Of a stretch of 64,000 nucleotides of DNA, positions 35,692-45,459 are shown one piece after another. Below the pieces are notes generated by a model. It searched no databases. It worked only from the letters and a program-made list of their open reading frames with translations, and had not been told where the DNA came from. Made by a program: the position numbers and the translations under genes. Every line of letters begins with the position of its first letter. Positions within the stretch are counted from its first letter, which is position 1. The DNA comes from Vibrio scophthalmi LMG 19158. GTDB lineage: Bacteria > Pseudomonadota > Gammaproteobacteria > Enterobacterales > Vibrionaceae. Location: positions 1-64,000 of the forward strand of contig NZ_AFWE01000093.1 in the NCBI RefSeq assembly GCF_000222585.1, in the 5' to 3' direction.

Positions 35692-36444
35692 ATGTTTAAG
35701 AAATCATTGGCCGCAATGCTTGCTGTTTGCGCATTGCCTTCGGCGGCATCAACCATTGGTATTGTTGGCGCTATGGATGTTGAAGTAGAAGCGCTATTGC
35801 CAAAAATTGAAAATCAACAAGTAAAACAGATTGGTAGCCATACTTTTTATACCGGAGAAATCGAAGGTAAAGAGGTCATTGTGACTAAATCTGGAGTTGG
35901 CAAAGTCAACGCGGCGATGACCACCACCTTGCTCATTCAATCGTTTGGTGTTGAGCAACTGATTTTTACCGGCATTGCAGGTGCAAGCGAGCCAAAACTT
36001 GATCCGCTTGATGTCGTGATCTCAACCAGCCTTGTGCAGCACGATGTCGACTTAACCATGTTTGGCAAGCCTAAAGGTGAGTTGCCAGAGTATGAAGACC
36101 GCCTGTTCTACGCGGATAAAAACCTACAAAAATATGCGTTTGATGCAGCGGTAGACGTGTTAGGTAAAGAGAGTGTCTATCAAGGTATTATTGCTTCGGG
36201 TGACCAGTTCATAGCTAACAAAGAGATTGTGACAGGGATTTACAAAGAATTTAATGCCATGGCAGTAGAGATGGAAGGTGCTGCGTTGGGGCAGGTGGCG
36301 GATGCGTTTAACGTTCCTTACGTGGTCATTCGTACCATCTCCGATAAAGCGGATGGCTCAGCCGAAGTGGTTTACAGCGATTTGAAAAAAGCGACGGCCG
36401 ATAACTCAGCCAAGATTACATTGAATATGCTCAAACGTATGTAA
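35692..36444 (+). CDS. 5'-methylthioadenosine/S-adenosylhomocysteine nucleosidase with a signal peptide
   Basis: The product has 250 residues from the ATG at 35692, which has AGGA at good spacing; the ATG at 35677 lacks one. A signal peptide (MFKKSLAAMLAVCALPSAAS) stands directly before the normal MTAN start TIGIVGAMDVEVEAL. All family residues are visible: the Glu of GAMDVE, HDVD, VEMEG and ISDKAD. MTANs cleave MTA and SAH to adenine plus a thioribose and are normally cytoplasmic, so a periplasmic form is odd. It is probably not the housekeeping copy. A role in salvaging or silencing extracellular nucleosides is inference. Confidence 0.88.
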   Translation: MFKKSLAAMLAVCALPSAASTIGIVGAMDVEVEALLPKIENQQVKQIGSHTFYTGEIEGKEVIVTKSGVGKVNAAMTTTLLIQSFGVEQLIFTGIAGASEPKLDPLDVVISTSLVQHDVDLTMFGKPKGELPEYEDRLFYADKNLQKYAFDAAVDVLGKESVYQGIIASGDQFIANKEIVTGIYKEFNAMAVEMEGAALGQVADAFNVPYVVIRTISDKADGSAEVVYSDLKKATADNSAKITLNMLKRM

Positions 36445-36453
36445 TTGAACTTC

Positions 36454-36484
36454 AAATGAATGCACTGCTTGAGTGCATTCATTT
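36454..36484 (+). terminator. Hairpin after the nucleosidase gene
   Basis: AAATGAATGCACT (36454-36466) and AGTGCATTCATTT (36472-36484) form a perfect 13-bp stem with loop GCTTG, between convergent genes. Confidence 0.7.
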
Positions 36485-36522
36485 ATCGCGTTCGTTAGGC
36501 CTACAGATGACTTATTTATCGG

Positions 36523-38265
36523 TTAGATGACAGGTAAGTCTGTAGGTAAGCTTTTGATAAAATTATGATATTTGAACTTGTGTCGTAGGCTCTGTCCATA
36601 TAGCTGTTCAATTAACGGTAGTGTGTGTTGAGTATGGAAGCGGCCAAACTGAGCAATATCAATGATGTTTAAATATCGGTTCACTAATGGTAAATAGCGG
36701 ATGTTATGCGCCGCTAAACTCAAAACCATATCAGATAGCGCGGCTTTATTTTCACTACTTATTAATGTGGATGCGTACGGATAAGCGCAGAAATTCTCGA
36801 TTATTTGCCCCATCATGTTAGCCGCACCTGAGAGTTTTATCGCCATAGCGCAAAAATCAGCTTCTGAGCGCTGGCTACCATCTTGATCTTCAATCAGCCA
36901 CTCAAGACGAATACCTTTGACGTGATCTTCTAAGCAAGCGGTTCGTTGTTGCATTTCTTGAAGCCCCTCTAACACGCACTCGGGCAAGGCGAGATAGTCA
37001 ATTTCAATGACGTTAATGCCATCACGGGTATAGGACATTCTGAATGCATCACTCATCTCTACTTCAGCTTGTTTCGCTTTTTGATAGGTGACAGTTTGTT
37101 GTGCCAGCTCGTTATCGCTAGGTTTAACTTCAGCAATATCAACAATCTTGATATCACAGTTGATGACAGCTAATTGATGATGGTTTAACAGCTGTAAGTG
37201 ATAATTATATTGGTTAAACGCCACTTGATTGAGCGGATTTGGTTGTTCAGACTCCTCACTTTCTTGCGTCGGCATGACTAGGGGAGACATGCCGATCAAC
37301 TGATAATCTTGTTGGCGAGGACTAAAATAAAGCTTACGTAAAGTGCCATCAGTCCAGCACGACCAGCACGCATCCTCTTGATCACTAAAGCGAATGCCTT
37401 TCAGCGTTTCCACCCATTCTTCAAGGGCATCCTCTACGTCATCATCATCGAGCTCCTCGTCAGCATAATAATCTTGGAGAGTTTGACGTACTTCATCATC
37501 CAGTATCTGCTCAGTGTCATTGCCAAACCAACGAACAGTTTTAATCCACAGTGTATTAAAGTTGTTTAAATCGACCAGTTGCAACTGAAAACCCAGTTGG
37601 AGATCCCCTTTATTTTCTTGGCATGGCAGTGTGTCGAAGAAAGGAAGCAGGGCAATATCGCGCTCAGGACAGAGCGCAAGCATATTGCGAGTTTGATACA
37701 TTCCCGCCGCAGGGAGGGAGTCGAGGAGGTGATGGTTAGCTTCTCCAGTGACAGGGTTAATAACCCAAAATCCTTGTGTTCTTTTGTGTAGTTTGTCGCT
37801 GCATTCTTGATAGAACAAAAAGCTGCCATCACGACGGCGATGCAGTTGCTGTATATCAAGATATTCTGGCAATTGAACTTGCGCAATAAGTTGCCAATTT
37901 TTTAGGTTCCAACCATACAATCGGTCGCCCTGCTCATCGTCTATTTTTGCTGCAGCGGCATACCAGAACTCTTGTTTCGTTTTATCTAGCCAACCTTTGC
38001 CGCCGTGAATACCCATTACAGGTAAAGTGGTTACTAGAGTCAAATCACCCTGAATAGAACCTTTATGAATCCGTCCAGTTGTCGTTGCGACGACAAACTC
38101 ATCATCGTTATAAAATTCGGCTAGGCTGATATTGCTTTCACGCTGTAATTCACCCAGATCACGTTGCCAATGCAACTCATTACGTCCGTCTGGCAAAGGA
38201 GAAAGCAGTTGTAGTTCAAGGCGATGTGGTTCACTTGAGATATTCAGTATATAAGGCGTTGTCAT
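36523..38265 (-). CDS. Large soluble protein of unknown function
   Basis: The product has 580 residues from the ATG at 38265. There is no signal peptide or membrane segment. The first 350 residues alternate short beta strands with Trp/Tyr/Asp turns, like a beta-propeller or WD-like fold (inference). An acidic stretch rich in Asp/Glu lies near 270-290 (DEELDDDDVEDALEE). The last 180 residues look helical. I recognise no family or active site. It is convergent with the nucleosidase and has no clear operon partner. Confidence 0.7.
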   Translation of the reverse strand: MTTPYILNISSEPHRLELQLLSPLPDGRNELHWQRDLGELQRESNISLAEFYNDDEFVVATTTGRIHKGSIQGDLTLVTTLPVMGIHGGKGWLDKTKQEFWYAAAAKIDDEQGDRLYGWNLKNWQLIAQVQLPEYLDIQQLHRRRDGSFLFYQECSDKLHKRTQGFWVINPVTGEANHHLLDSLPAAGMYQTRNMLALCPERDIALLPFFDTLPCQENKGDLQLGFQLQLVDLNNFNTLWIKTVRWFGNDTEQILDDEVRQTLQDYYADEELDDDDVEDALEEWVETLKGIRFSDQEDACWSCWTDGTLRKLYFSPRQQDYQLIGMSPLVMPTQESEESEQPNPLNQVAFNQYNYHLQLLNHHQLAVINCDIKIVDIAEVKPSDNELAQQTVTYQKAKQAEVEMSDAFRMSYTRDGINVIEIDYLALPECVLEGLQEMQQRTACLEDHVKGIRLEWLIEDQDGSQRSEADFCAMAIKLSGAANMMGQIIENFCAYPYASTLISSENKAALSDMVLSLAAHNIRYLPLVNRYLNIIDIAQFGRFHTQHTLPLIEQLYGQSLRHKFKYHNFIKSLPTDLPVI

Positions 38266-38414
38266 CAATCATTCCATGCAATCGGTAGCAAATAATTTTA
38301 ACCACTGAAATAGACATGAGTGTTTCATTGAATGCAGTGGTGGTTGGGTTTTTGTTGTTATGAATGGATTATATCAACCATAAGGACTAATTGGATTGTC
38401 CAAGGCGATGTTTT

Positions 38415-38456
38415 ATAAAGAAAAGGGCGAGAATTACTTTAACATTCTCGCCCTTT
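38415..38456 (-). terminator. Terminator of the formate-dehydrogenase fusion gene
   Basis: AAAGGGCGAGAAT (38422-38434) and ATTCTCGCCCTTT (38444-38456) form a perfect 13-bp stem. On the minus strand TTTTCTTT follows. It lies 37 bases past the stop. Confidence 0.88.
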
Positions 38457-38492
38457 GTTGGTGACTAAAGGTATTGGATATTTTGGGGCCAG

Positions 38493-41400
38493 TTAAACCA
38501 TCTCAGTCTGCAGCGTTTCTACGCGCACCGCGGCCACTTTGAACTCCGGTATTTTCGCATGCGGATCGGTCGCGGTAGAGGTTAAGCGGTTGACCGGCGA
38601 TTCAACAAAGTGGAACGGGATAAAGACTAATCCCTTTTGGATTCGCTTGGTGACAAAGGCGTCAATTTCAATGCTGCCACGTCGTGTCGAGACCTTGAGT
38701 CGCTGGCCATTGCTAATGCCCAGTGCTTCGGCATCTTCCACGCTGATCATCGCTCTTGGCCCGGCAAGATTGTCTAACCCCTTGGTTTTGCGCGTCATGG
38801 TTCCCGTGTGGAACTGCTCCAATACGCGCCCGGTGGTGAGCACTAATGGGTACTCATCATCAGGAAGCTCTGCCGCATAGCGGAACGGAATCCCCACCAT
38901 TTGCCCTTTACCACGGGTAAATTGGGTTTGGTGCATAATGCGCGTGCCATGTGGATTGTTCTTGTTACTTGGCCATTGAACGCCGTTTGGTGGGATGTTT
39001 TCCCATTGCAAACCGACGTATTGCGGCGTCACTCGAGCGATCTCACTGGTGATGTTGGCGACATTTTGATAGTGCCAGTCGCTACCCATGGCATTGGCAA
39101 TTTGTTGAATGATCCACCAATCTTCTTTTGCTTCACCCGGCGCGTTAACCGCTTTATTAACGCGCTGGACACGACGTTCGGTATTGGTGAAGTGACCAGA
39201 CTTCTCGGCAAATGAGCAAGATGGTAGCACCACATCAGCATATTGAGCGGTTTCAGTGAGGAAGATATCTTGCACCACTAAGAAATCCAATGCCTCCAAG
39301 CCCTCAATAACGTGCGCTTGGTTAGGATCGCTCAGTACAGGGTTTTCACCCATGATGTACAAACCACGCACATCACGATGGCAAGCAGCGTCGATAATTT
39401 CAGTTAACGTCAAGCCGTGTTCATCAGGCAAGTTTGGCGCATTCCATTCAATGGCAAACTTCTGACGTACCATTGGGTTATACACCTTTTGATAGCCAGG
39501 GTAGCAGTTTGGCAATGCGCCCATGTCACACGCGCCTTGCACGTTCGATTGGCCGCGTAGTGGGTTAATACCACCACCTTCAATACCAATGTTGCCACAC
39601 AGCAATTGCAGGTTGGCGATTGAGCGTACGTTGTCGTGCCCAGTGGTGTGCTGAGTAATGCCCATGGAGTAGTAGACCGCAGTTCGTTCTGCTGTACCAA
39701 TCATACGCGCCATGGCAAAGATATCTTGAGCTTTAACGCCGGTAACCAGTTCGACTTTATCCAAGCTATAGGCCGGTGACATGACTTCTTGCAGTAAGGT
39801 ATCAAAGCCATCTACACGCTCTTCGATGTATTCTTGATCGTACCAGCCATTTTTGATGATTTGTTGCATCACGCCGTTAAGGAGCATCACATCCGTACCA
39901 GGGCGGTGTGCTAAATAGAGTTCAGCGTGATCGGCCATATCAACTCGTTTTGGATCGGCGACCACTAAACGCGCACCGTGATGACGAATCGCCTGTTTAA
40001 TGTGTGAAGCGATGATTGGGTGGGCTGATGTGGTGTCAGAGCCAATAATAAAAATCACGTCCGAGTGTTGGATACTTGGGATGTCATTGGTCATTGCTCC
40101 GCTGCCGAGTGAGGCTTCTAAGCCTGTCACACTTGATGCGTGGCATAAACGTGCGCAGTGATCGACGTTGTTAGTGCCGAGCTCGCGACGGATAAACTTC
40201 TGGAATGCGTAGTTATCTTCGTTGGTGGTTTTTGCCGAAGAGAAGCCCGCGAGTGCATTGCTACCAAAGTCTTGTTTAATACCGCTTAACTTGTTGGCGA
40301 CCAATTGAATCGCTTCTTCCCAGCTGGCGGGTTGGAGCCAACCATCTTTACGAATCAATGGGGTGGTTAAGCGCTCTTCGCTGCTAATAAAGTCAAAACC
40401 GAAACGACCTTTCACGCACAGCATGCCTTGGTTAACCGGGGAGTCCCCCCCTTTGACGTAGCGAATGCGGTTACTGGCTTCATCGACCATCATGGTCAGT
40501 TTGCAACCCACACCACAGTAGGTACAGATAGTATCTAATGCTTTTAGGTGCTCATCACGACCTTGTGAGCGATCGCGGCTATCAACCATTGCACCGGTTG
40601 GACATGCCTGCACACATGCGCCGCATTGCACGCAGTTTGAATCTCCCATCAGGGTTAAACTGTCGCAGCTCGTATTGGCTGCCGAGCCATGGTTAACGCC
40701 ATGCGCATCTTTGTTGTTGATGGCAAAACGTGGGCGATCATCTGGCCTCAAGGCTGGACGACCGTTTTTGTCGCACATAAAGCTTAAGACGCCATGTACC
40801 GCTGTTTCACGACAAGCTTGAATACACTGGCCGCAGCTAATGCATCGGTTAGCATCAAACTCAATGAATTCAGAGCTACGGTCCACGCTGTATTTGTGGC
40901 GAGGATCTTTGGATCGTAGGTCGAGCCAATCTTGGTGATCCACGACACTCGTCGCTTTGAGTGCAATAGAAGATCCGGCAAGTGAATGGTCAAAGTTTTG
41001 CTCAGCATGGTACTCGGTAGAATAGTCTCGCAGCGCGCAATCGGTGTTTGCTTGGCAGCCACACTCTAAGCAGCGTGCGGCTTCACGCATTGCTTCTTCG
41101 TTATCAAAGCCCAATTCCACTTCGGCAAAGCTTTGTTCACGCTGTGCTGGCGTCAGCTCTGGCATGATTGAGCGTGAAACCTTTAAGATATTTTCAAAAT
41201 GCAGTGGATCGACTTGAGCCAGTTTCTTCTCTTTGCGCGAATTAAATGCAGGTGTTGGCATGTCAGCCATATCGCCATTGAGAAATAGGTCGATGGCTTT
41301 GGCTGCTACTCGGCCATCGCCGACAGCTTCAACGGCGGTGGCAGGGCCGCGACGGAAATCACCAATACTAAAAATGTTGCCCGTGCCAGTATGCATGGTT

Positions 41401-42824
41401 AGATCATCGGCGTCAGCCGTATTCCAGCGCGTCAGTGGGATGGTTAGCGAGTCATTGTCTAAAAAGCTCAAATCGGGCTTTTGCGAAACGGCGGCAATGA
41501 CAGTATCAAACGCTTCGGTAAAGAATTCACCAGTGGCTTTTGGGCTGCGACGACCAGAGGCATCGGCTTCGCCCAGCGCCATGCGCTCAAGGCGAATCGC
41601 ACTAACGCGACCTTTGTCATCAGCAATGTTTTCGGCTGGATTAGTTAAGAAATGGAATTTTACACCTTCGTGTTCAGCTTCAACGATTTCGTAATCTTCC
41701 GCAGGCATCTCATCGCGAGTACGACGATAAATCAAGGTGGTATCTGCACCAGCACGTCGCGCAGTTCGCGCACAGTCAATCGCGGTATTGCCACCGCCAA
41801 TCACTGCAACTTTTTGTCCAGTGACGTAGTGCTGATCAGTAACATAATCTTTGAGGTAGTCGACACCTAAATAGCAGCCATCTAAATCACTGCCAGTGTA
41901 ATTCATTTCAACCGCTTGCGAAGCGCCGACCGCCAAACAGACGGCATCGTACTCTTGGCTCAATTGCGACAAGGTGAAATCTTGACCAAGTTTCTGATTA
42001 GTCTCAATTTTCATACCGTTGCGACACATCAACTCGATCTCTTTGTCGAGAATGTCTTTTGGTAAGCGGTATTCAGGAATGCCGTAACGTAGCCAGCCAC
42101 CAGCTTTAGGCATCGATTCAAATACGGTGACCTTATAGCCTTCGTTCGAGAGGTAATAGCCGGCGGTTAAGCCACCCGGGCCACCACCCACAATCGCGAT
42201 ACTATGTTGTTTGTCTTCTTTCTTTGCTGGCGTGTAGGCTTCGTGTGCGGCTAAATCTGCATCGGCGGCGTGACGCTTAAGTTGACGAATCGCAATCGGC
42301 TCATCGACCAAAGCGCGACGACATTCACTTTCACAGAATGCAGGGCAAACACGACCGATAGAGAGCGGCATCGGTAAGGTGCGTTTAATCACCTCGATCG
42401 CTTTTTGATGGTCGTTTTGCGCGATATGGTAAAGGTAAGATTGGATGTCGACGCCAGCAGGGCAGGCGGTTTTACACGGCGCCTCACAATCGGCATAGTG
42501 ATCGGTCATGATGCGGTTGAGCGCTTGTTTACGGTGAGCACTTAATTGCTCTGATTGGGTGACAACATTGAGGCCGTGATAAACTTCAAGTTCACACGCG
42601 CGCTTTAGCTCAGTTGGTTGTAAGCGGTTGTTTGCTTGCTCAGATGATGGTTGGTCGTTGTTGTTTGTTATTTCCACCATACACAAGTCACAGGGCACTT
42701 TTTCATTGCTTTTGTTCATGCCGCATAATGAAGGGATATCAACACCACACACTTTGGCCACTTCTAATAGGGTGCGGCCCTTTTCTACAATTCGATATTT
42801 TCCATCAATGACGATTTCTATCAT
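38493..42824 (-). CDS. Formate dehydrogenase-like molybdoenzyme fused to a GltD-like NAD(P)H:FAD module
   Basis: The product has 1443 residues from the ATG at 42824, preceded by GAGGG; the frame opens 18 codons earlier. In order: a complex-I-like 2Fe-2S domain with C34, C45, C48 and C77; a GltD/AegA-like 4Fe-4S segment (110-190); an FAD site GGGPGG (213-218) and a NAD(P)H site GGGNTA (343-348); two ferredoxin motifs (C661 and C731 groups); the molybdopterin 4Fe-4S motif C767-x2-C770-x3-C774, with a later Cys at 803; and the catalytic Cys894-His895 in ARLCHASS, where selenocysteine occurs in FdhF. The domains would pass electrons between formate and NAD(P)(H) inside one cytoplasmic chain. Formate as substrate is inferred from the family. 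No fdhD or subunit genes are adjacent. Confidence 0.85.
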   Translation of the reverse strand: MIEIVIDGKYRIVEKGRTLLEVAKVCGVDIPSLCGMNKSNEKVPCDLCMVEITNNNDQPSSEQANNRLQPTELKRACELEVYHGLNVVTQSEQLSAHRKQALNRIMTDHYADCEAPCKTACPAGVDIQSYLYHIAQNDHQKAIEVIKRTLPMPLSIGRVCPAFCESECRRALVDEPIAIRQLKRHAADADLAAHEAYTPAKKEDKQHSIAIVGGGPGGLTAGYYLSNEGYKVTVFESMPKAGGWLRYGIPEYRLPKDILDKEIELMCRNGMKIETNQKLGQDFTLSQLSQEYDAVCLAVGASQAVEMNYTGSDLDGCYLGVDYLKDYVTDQHYVTGQKVAVIGGGNTAIDCARTARRAGADTTLIYRRTRDEMPAEDYEIVEAEHEGVKFHFLTNPAENIADDKGRVSAIRLERMALGEADASGRRSPKATGEFFTEAFDTVIAAVSQKPDLSFLDNDSLTIPLTRWNTADADDLTMHTGTGNIFSIGDFRRGPATAVEAVGDGRVAAKAIDLFLNGDMADMPTPAFNSRKEKKLAQVDPLHFENILKVSRSIMPELTPAQREQSFAEVELGFDNEEAMREAARCLECGCQANTDCALRDYSTEYHAEQNFDHSLAGSSIALKATSVVDHQDWLDLRSKDPRHKYSVDRSSEFIEFDANRCISCGQCIQACRETAVHGVLSFMCDKNGRPALRPDDRPRFAINNKDAHGVNHGSAANTSCDSLTLMGDSNCVQCGACVQACPTGAMVDSRDRSQGRDEHLKALDTICTYCGVGCKLTMMVDEASNRIRYVKGGDSPVNQGMLCVKGRFGFDFISSEERLTTPLIRKDGWLQPASWEEAIQLVANKLSGIKQDFGSNALAGFSSAKTTNEDNYAFQKFIRRELGTNNVDHCARLCHASSVTGLEASLGSGAMTNDIPSIQHSDVIFIIGSDTTSAHPIIASHIKQAIRHHGARLVVADPKRVDMADHAELYLAHRPGTDVMLLNGVMQQIIKNGWYDQEYIEERVDGFDTLLQEVMSPAYSLDKVELVTGVKAQDIFAMARMIGTAERTAVYYSMGITQHTTGHDNVRSIANLQLLCGNIGIEGGGINPLRGQSNVQGACDMGALPNCYPGYQKVYNPMVRQKFAIEWNAPNLPDEHGLTLTEIIDAACHRDVRGLYIMGENPVLSDPNQAHVIEGLEALDFLVVQDIFLTETAQYADVVLPSCSFAEKSGHFTNTERRVQRVNKAVNAPGEAKEDWWIIQQIANAMGSDWHYQNVANITSEIARVTPQYVGLQWENIPPNGVQWPSNKNNPHGTRIMHQTQFTRGKGQMVGIPFRYAAELPDDEYPLVLTTGRVLEQFHTGTMTRKTKGLDNLAGPRAMISVEDAEALGISNGQRLKVSTRRGSIEIDAFVTKRIQKGLVFIPFHFVESPVNRLTSTATDPHAKIPEFKVAAVRVETLQTEMV

Positions 42825-43056
42825 GCAACCCTCGGAGTCGTACAAGCTAAGCCAAAACGGCTTATGTAATCCGTACATTCTATAAGGATAATCGGGGGTA
42901 AAACAAATCCGACCTAGCAGAAAATCATTTTAATAAGTAAATTTTGCCTGCGAAATAAGCGATATATTCTAAAGTTAGGTATTAAATGTTGATGCTAAGT
43001 TCATAATTTACCTAAATAAGTTTGCGAGTGACTACACGCAATTGGGATGAAGCCCA

Positions 43057-43094
43057 AAGAAAAAAGCCGCCAATACAAAAGTATAAACGGCGGA
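43057..43094 (-). terminator. Terminator of the GNAT gene
   Basis: On the minus strand CCGCC and GGCGG (43067-43071 and 43089-43093), with an inner TAC/GTA pair, are followed by CTTTTTTCTTT. Confidence 0.7.
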
Positions 43095-43119
43095 GTATTT
43101 TGCGCTACTGTGGTTCAGT

Positions 43120-43728
43120 TTAGTGGTTTTGCCGTGCAGAGAACTGTTTTAGGGTCATGCCGTAGTATACTTTGTCGTCAAAGCCTTGCTCTGTCTTAAA
43201 GTAATCAAGCTGACGACCTTCGAGCACAAAACCGCATTTTTCCATTGTCTTGTAAGAACCAGTGTTTGATGCGTAACAATCTGCGCTGATTTTATGCGCT
43301 TCTAGCTCAGTAAAGCCAATCTCAGTCATCATTTGGCAAGCGCGAGTGGCAATGCCTTGTCCCCAAGCATGAGCCGGTAATTGGTAGCCAACCTCATAGT
43401 TACCTTGTAGGAACATCACCGGTGTTACGGCGGTCATGCCCATATATCGGCCGTGCTGATCACGAATAATGAACGTCGGTGTTTCCGGCCAAATACCGTC
43501 TTTGATCGCTTGGGCGGTGTTTTCAATGATTGGGCCAAAGAATCCTTCGTATAAGCTGTTGTCTGCTGGGGCAAAGAACAGGTATTGGTTGACCTTGTCA
43601 TCGTTAAGCATTTCGATGATCTCGGCTAAGTCAGTAGCTTGGATTAGTGCAATGGTTAAGGTGTCGTTAAAAGGAATTGCGCCACCTTGTTTAAGTATTG
43701 AATATTGGTTTTGTTTTGAATTAGACAT
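43120..43728 (-). CDS. GNAT-family N-acetyltransferase (RimJ/RimL-like)
   Basis: The product has 202 residues. The layout is that of the Acetyltransf_3 group: a substrate-side N-terminal half, MGMTAVTPV strand, GYQLPAHAWGQGIATRACQMM (the acetyl-CoA loop, with the Q/R-x-x-G-x-A pattern as GQGIAT), and the tail CYASNTGSYKTMEKCGF typical of RimJ/L relatives. The acceptor may be an N-terminal amine or a small molecule. GAGGT precedes the ATG. It is a single gene with its own terminator. Confidence 0.85.
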   Translation of the reverse strand: MSNSKQNQYSILKQGGAIPFNDTLTIALIQATDLAEIIEMLNDDKVNQYLFFAPADNSLYEGFFGPIIENTAQAIKDGIWPETPTFIIRDQHGRYMGMTAVTPVMFLQGNYEVGYQLPAHAWGQGIATRACQMMTEIGFTELEAHKISADCYASNTGSYKTMEKCGFVLEGRQLDYFKTEQGFDDKVYYGMTLKQFSARQNH

Positions 43729-43828
43729 GGTTTACCTCGTTATCTGTAGCGCATCTTAGCCCACGTTAAGCGAGAGGAATTGGATATTTGCGACAAGTTT
43801 GATTTTCCGTTTCGTTGGCCTGAGAGAC

Positions 43829-44674
43829 TTATTCAAAATCACCGTAAATGTCGATAGTGAGATCTCGCTGTTTGAGATACTTCGATGGCGTCTGTTTGAG
43901 CTGTTGTTTGAGCGTACGAATCAAATGCGATTGATCGCTAAAACCAAATTGTTGAGAAAAGCGGGTCCAATCAACATCATGTTCTTGCTGATACAACGCG
44001 AGGATCATCTGCTCTAAACGCATCATTTGCAGGTATTGCTTAACACTCAAGCCCAGCACTTGTTTAAAACTGCGTTCTAATGTTCGGCGAGAGCAAGCTG
44101 CCGCACGGGCAAGGTTTTCGATATCCATTGCGGCATCAGTAGGCGCTTGCTCAAGCTGCGATGCTTCTAACGCGGCCGTAGCTTTCTGCGCGACAATATA
44201 GGCATTATTGCGGCTTGGTTGCAGTTGGAGCTTATCAAGATGTTGGCGAATATGCTGGATCAATTGAGTTTGGCTGGTGGTGTGCTGCCACAGCCCTTGT
44301 TGGAACTGATCATCAAAGAGCAAGCTTAACCAATCAAACCACTCGCATTGGTTGATGTTGGACACTGAGTTTGTGTTGAGTACATACAAGCTCTCAGGGC
44401 GAAAGGTAATGCCGATGCGTTTGAGTGGGGCATGATCGTCGAGTAGCAGTAAGTTTTCGTTGGCGGTTAACAGGTGACTGCCTTGGCCAGATAAGCATTG
44501 TTCACCGTTATCGTAGCTATAGCTTTGTTCGGCAGGTGTAAATAACAGATGCGCGCGGGCATTAGGAATAAGGTGAGGTTTTGGGCTTATCTCTTCACCT
44601 GCTTTCACTTCTAGATACCAGATTTGATGGATGAGCCATTCATATCCCGCTAGTGACTGTTTCCACGCGATCAT
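43829..44674 (-). CDS. AraC-family transcriptional regulator
   Basis: The product has 281 residues. An N-terminal sensor part (1-170) contains the RPESLYVLN segment. The C-terminal double HTH is clear: NLARAAACSRRTLERSFKQVLGLS as the first helix-turn-helix and WTRFSQQFGFSDQSHLIRTLKQ as the second, ending in the usual PSKYLKQR. AAGGTAACCA precedes the ATG. It is next to the GNAT gene on the same strand, though the 100-base gap suggests separate transcription. The inducer is unknown. Confidence 0.87.
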   Translation of the reverse strand: MIAWKQSLAGYEWLIHQIWYLEVKAGEEISPKPHLIPNARAHLLFTPAEQSYSYDNGEQCLSGQGSHLLTANENLLLLDDHAPLKRIGITFRPESLYVLNTNSVSNINQCEWFDWLSLLFDDQFQQGLWQHTTSQTQLIQHIRQHLDKLQLQPSRNNAYIVAQKATAALEASQLEQAPTDAAMDIENLARAAACSRRTLERSFKQVLGLSVKQYLQMMRLEQMILALYQQEHDVDWTRFSQQFGFSDQSHLIRTLKQQLKQTPSKYLKQRDLTIDIYGDFE

Positions 44675-44902
44675 TGGTTACCTTACATTGTCTAAATTAC
44701 TTTAAGTCATTGTTAGTGTAACTCACTTTATTATTTGTCAAACAACGTCTCTGATATCAATCACAAAGAAACGGCGATAATTGCAGCAGCTGAATTAGAA
44801 CCCTTATCTAGATCAACAGTTAGTCGAGCCGAGTTAACGACAGGGTGCTAAAAAGGCGGTATGCTTTTTGGTAAATAAAATAAGTAATTGGCGAACAATA
44901 CT

Positions 44903-45247
44903 ATGAGAATTTCTGTTGATGGCGGCTCATTCAAAGTCGCAATTGAAACTGAGTTTGAAGGGCTAGTTGCAGAAGCGACAGATATCTTCCACACCACGCG
45001 TGTGCAAGCGCAAACTAATGATCGTGCGATTCTGCGTTTTCTACAAATCATCCTTGATCACAGTGAAGACGACGATGCAATTGGCTATGCGGTACTTGGT
45101 TTACTTGGTTGGTATAATGAAGTGATCAATCCCGTCACCGATAACGACATTGAACTAAATTTGCCGAAAATACTGCCGCACCTGCTTAACCCTGCGGGTG
45201 ATATCACCGCCAATAGTGCCAACGATGTGAATACGTTTAAGCATTAA
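44903..45247 (+). CDS. Small acidic protein of unknown function
   Basis: The product has 114 residues from the ATG at 44903; a TTG at 44888 would add five residues. The N-terminal segment MRISVDGGSFKVAIETEFEG looks like a beta sheet, and the middle (DRAILRFLQIILDHSEDDDAIGYAVLGLLGWYNEV) is helical and amphipathic. It is acidic, with no signal peptide or Cys. I recognise no family. A strong terminator follows, so it is a monocistronic unit. Confidence 0.65.
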   Translation: MRISVDGGSFKVAIETEFEGLVAEATDIFHTTRVQAQTNDRAILRFLQIILDHSEDDDAIGYAVLGLLGWYNEVINPVTDNDIELNLPKILPHLLNPAGDITANSANDVNTFKH

Positions 45248-45289
45248 TTCCGCACTATTCGTATTTGTAATAGCTATGGCTCACTTAAG

Positions 45290-45319
45290 CCTCTAATGAT
45301 TGTCATTAGAGGTTTTTTT
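45290..45319 (+). terminator. Rho-independent terminator of the small acidic protein gene
   Basis: CCTCTAATGA (45290-45299) and TCATTAGAGG (45303-45312) form a 10-bp stem followed by seven T residues. Confidence 0.88.
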
Positions 45320-45459
45320 GTTTTTGTATCACGCTAAACGGTGGCGTATTTGGTCAAATTGGCGTAATTGGCTCATAAGCTGTCGCTATATGTCGAGTTG
45401 TAATACAAAGTTTTTCGTAATCTATGTTCATCGGTTGGACTTATCTAGAGCGAAAAACA

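Noticed and set aside
41233-41694. 153-residue plus-strand frame inside the formate-dehydrogenase fusion gene
   Set aside because: Shadow of a well-conserved flavin-reductase region; no ribosome site or homology.
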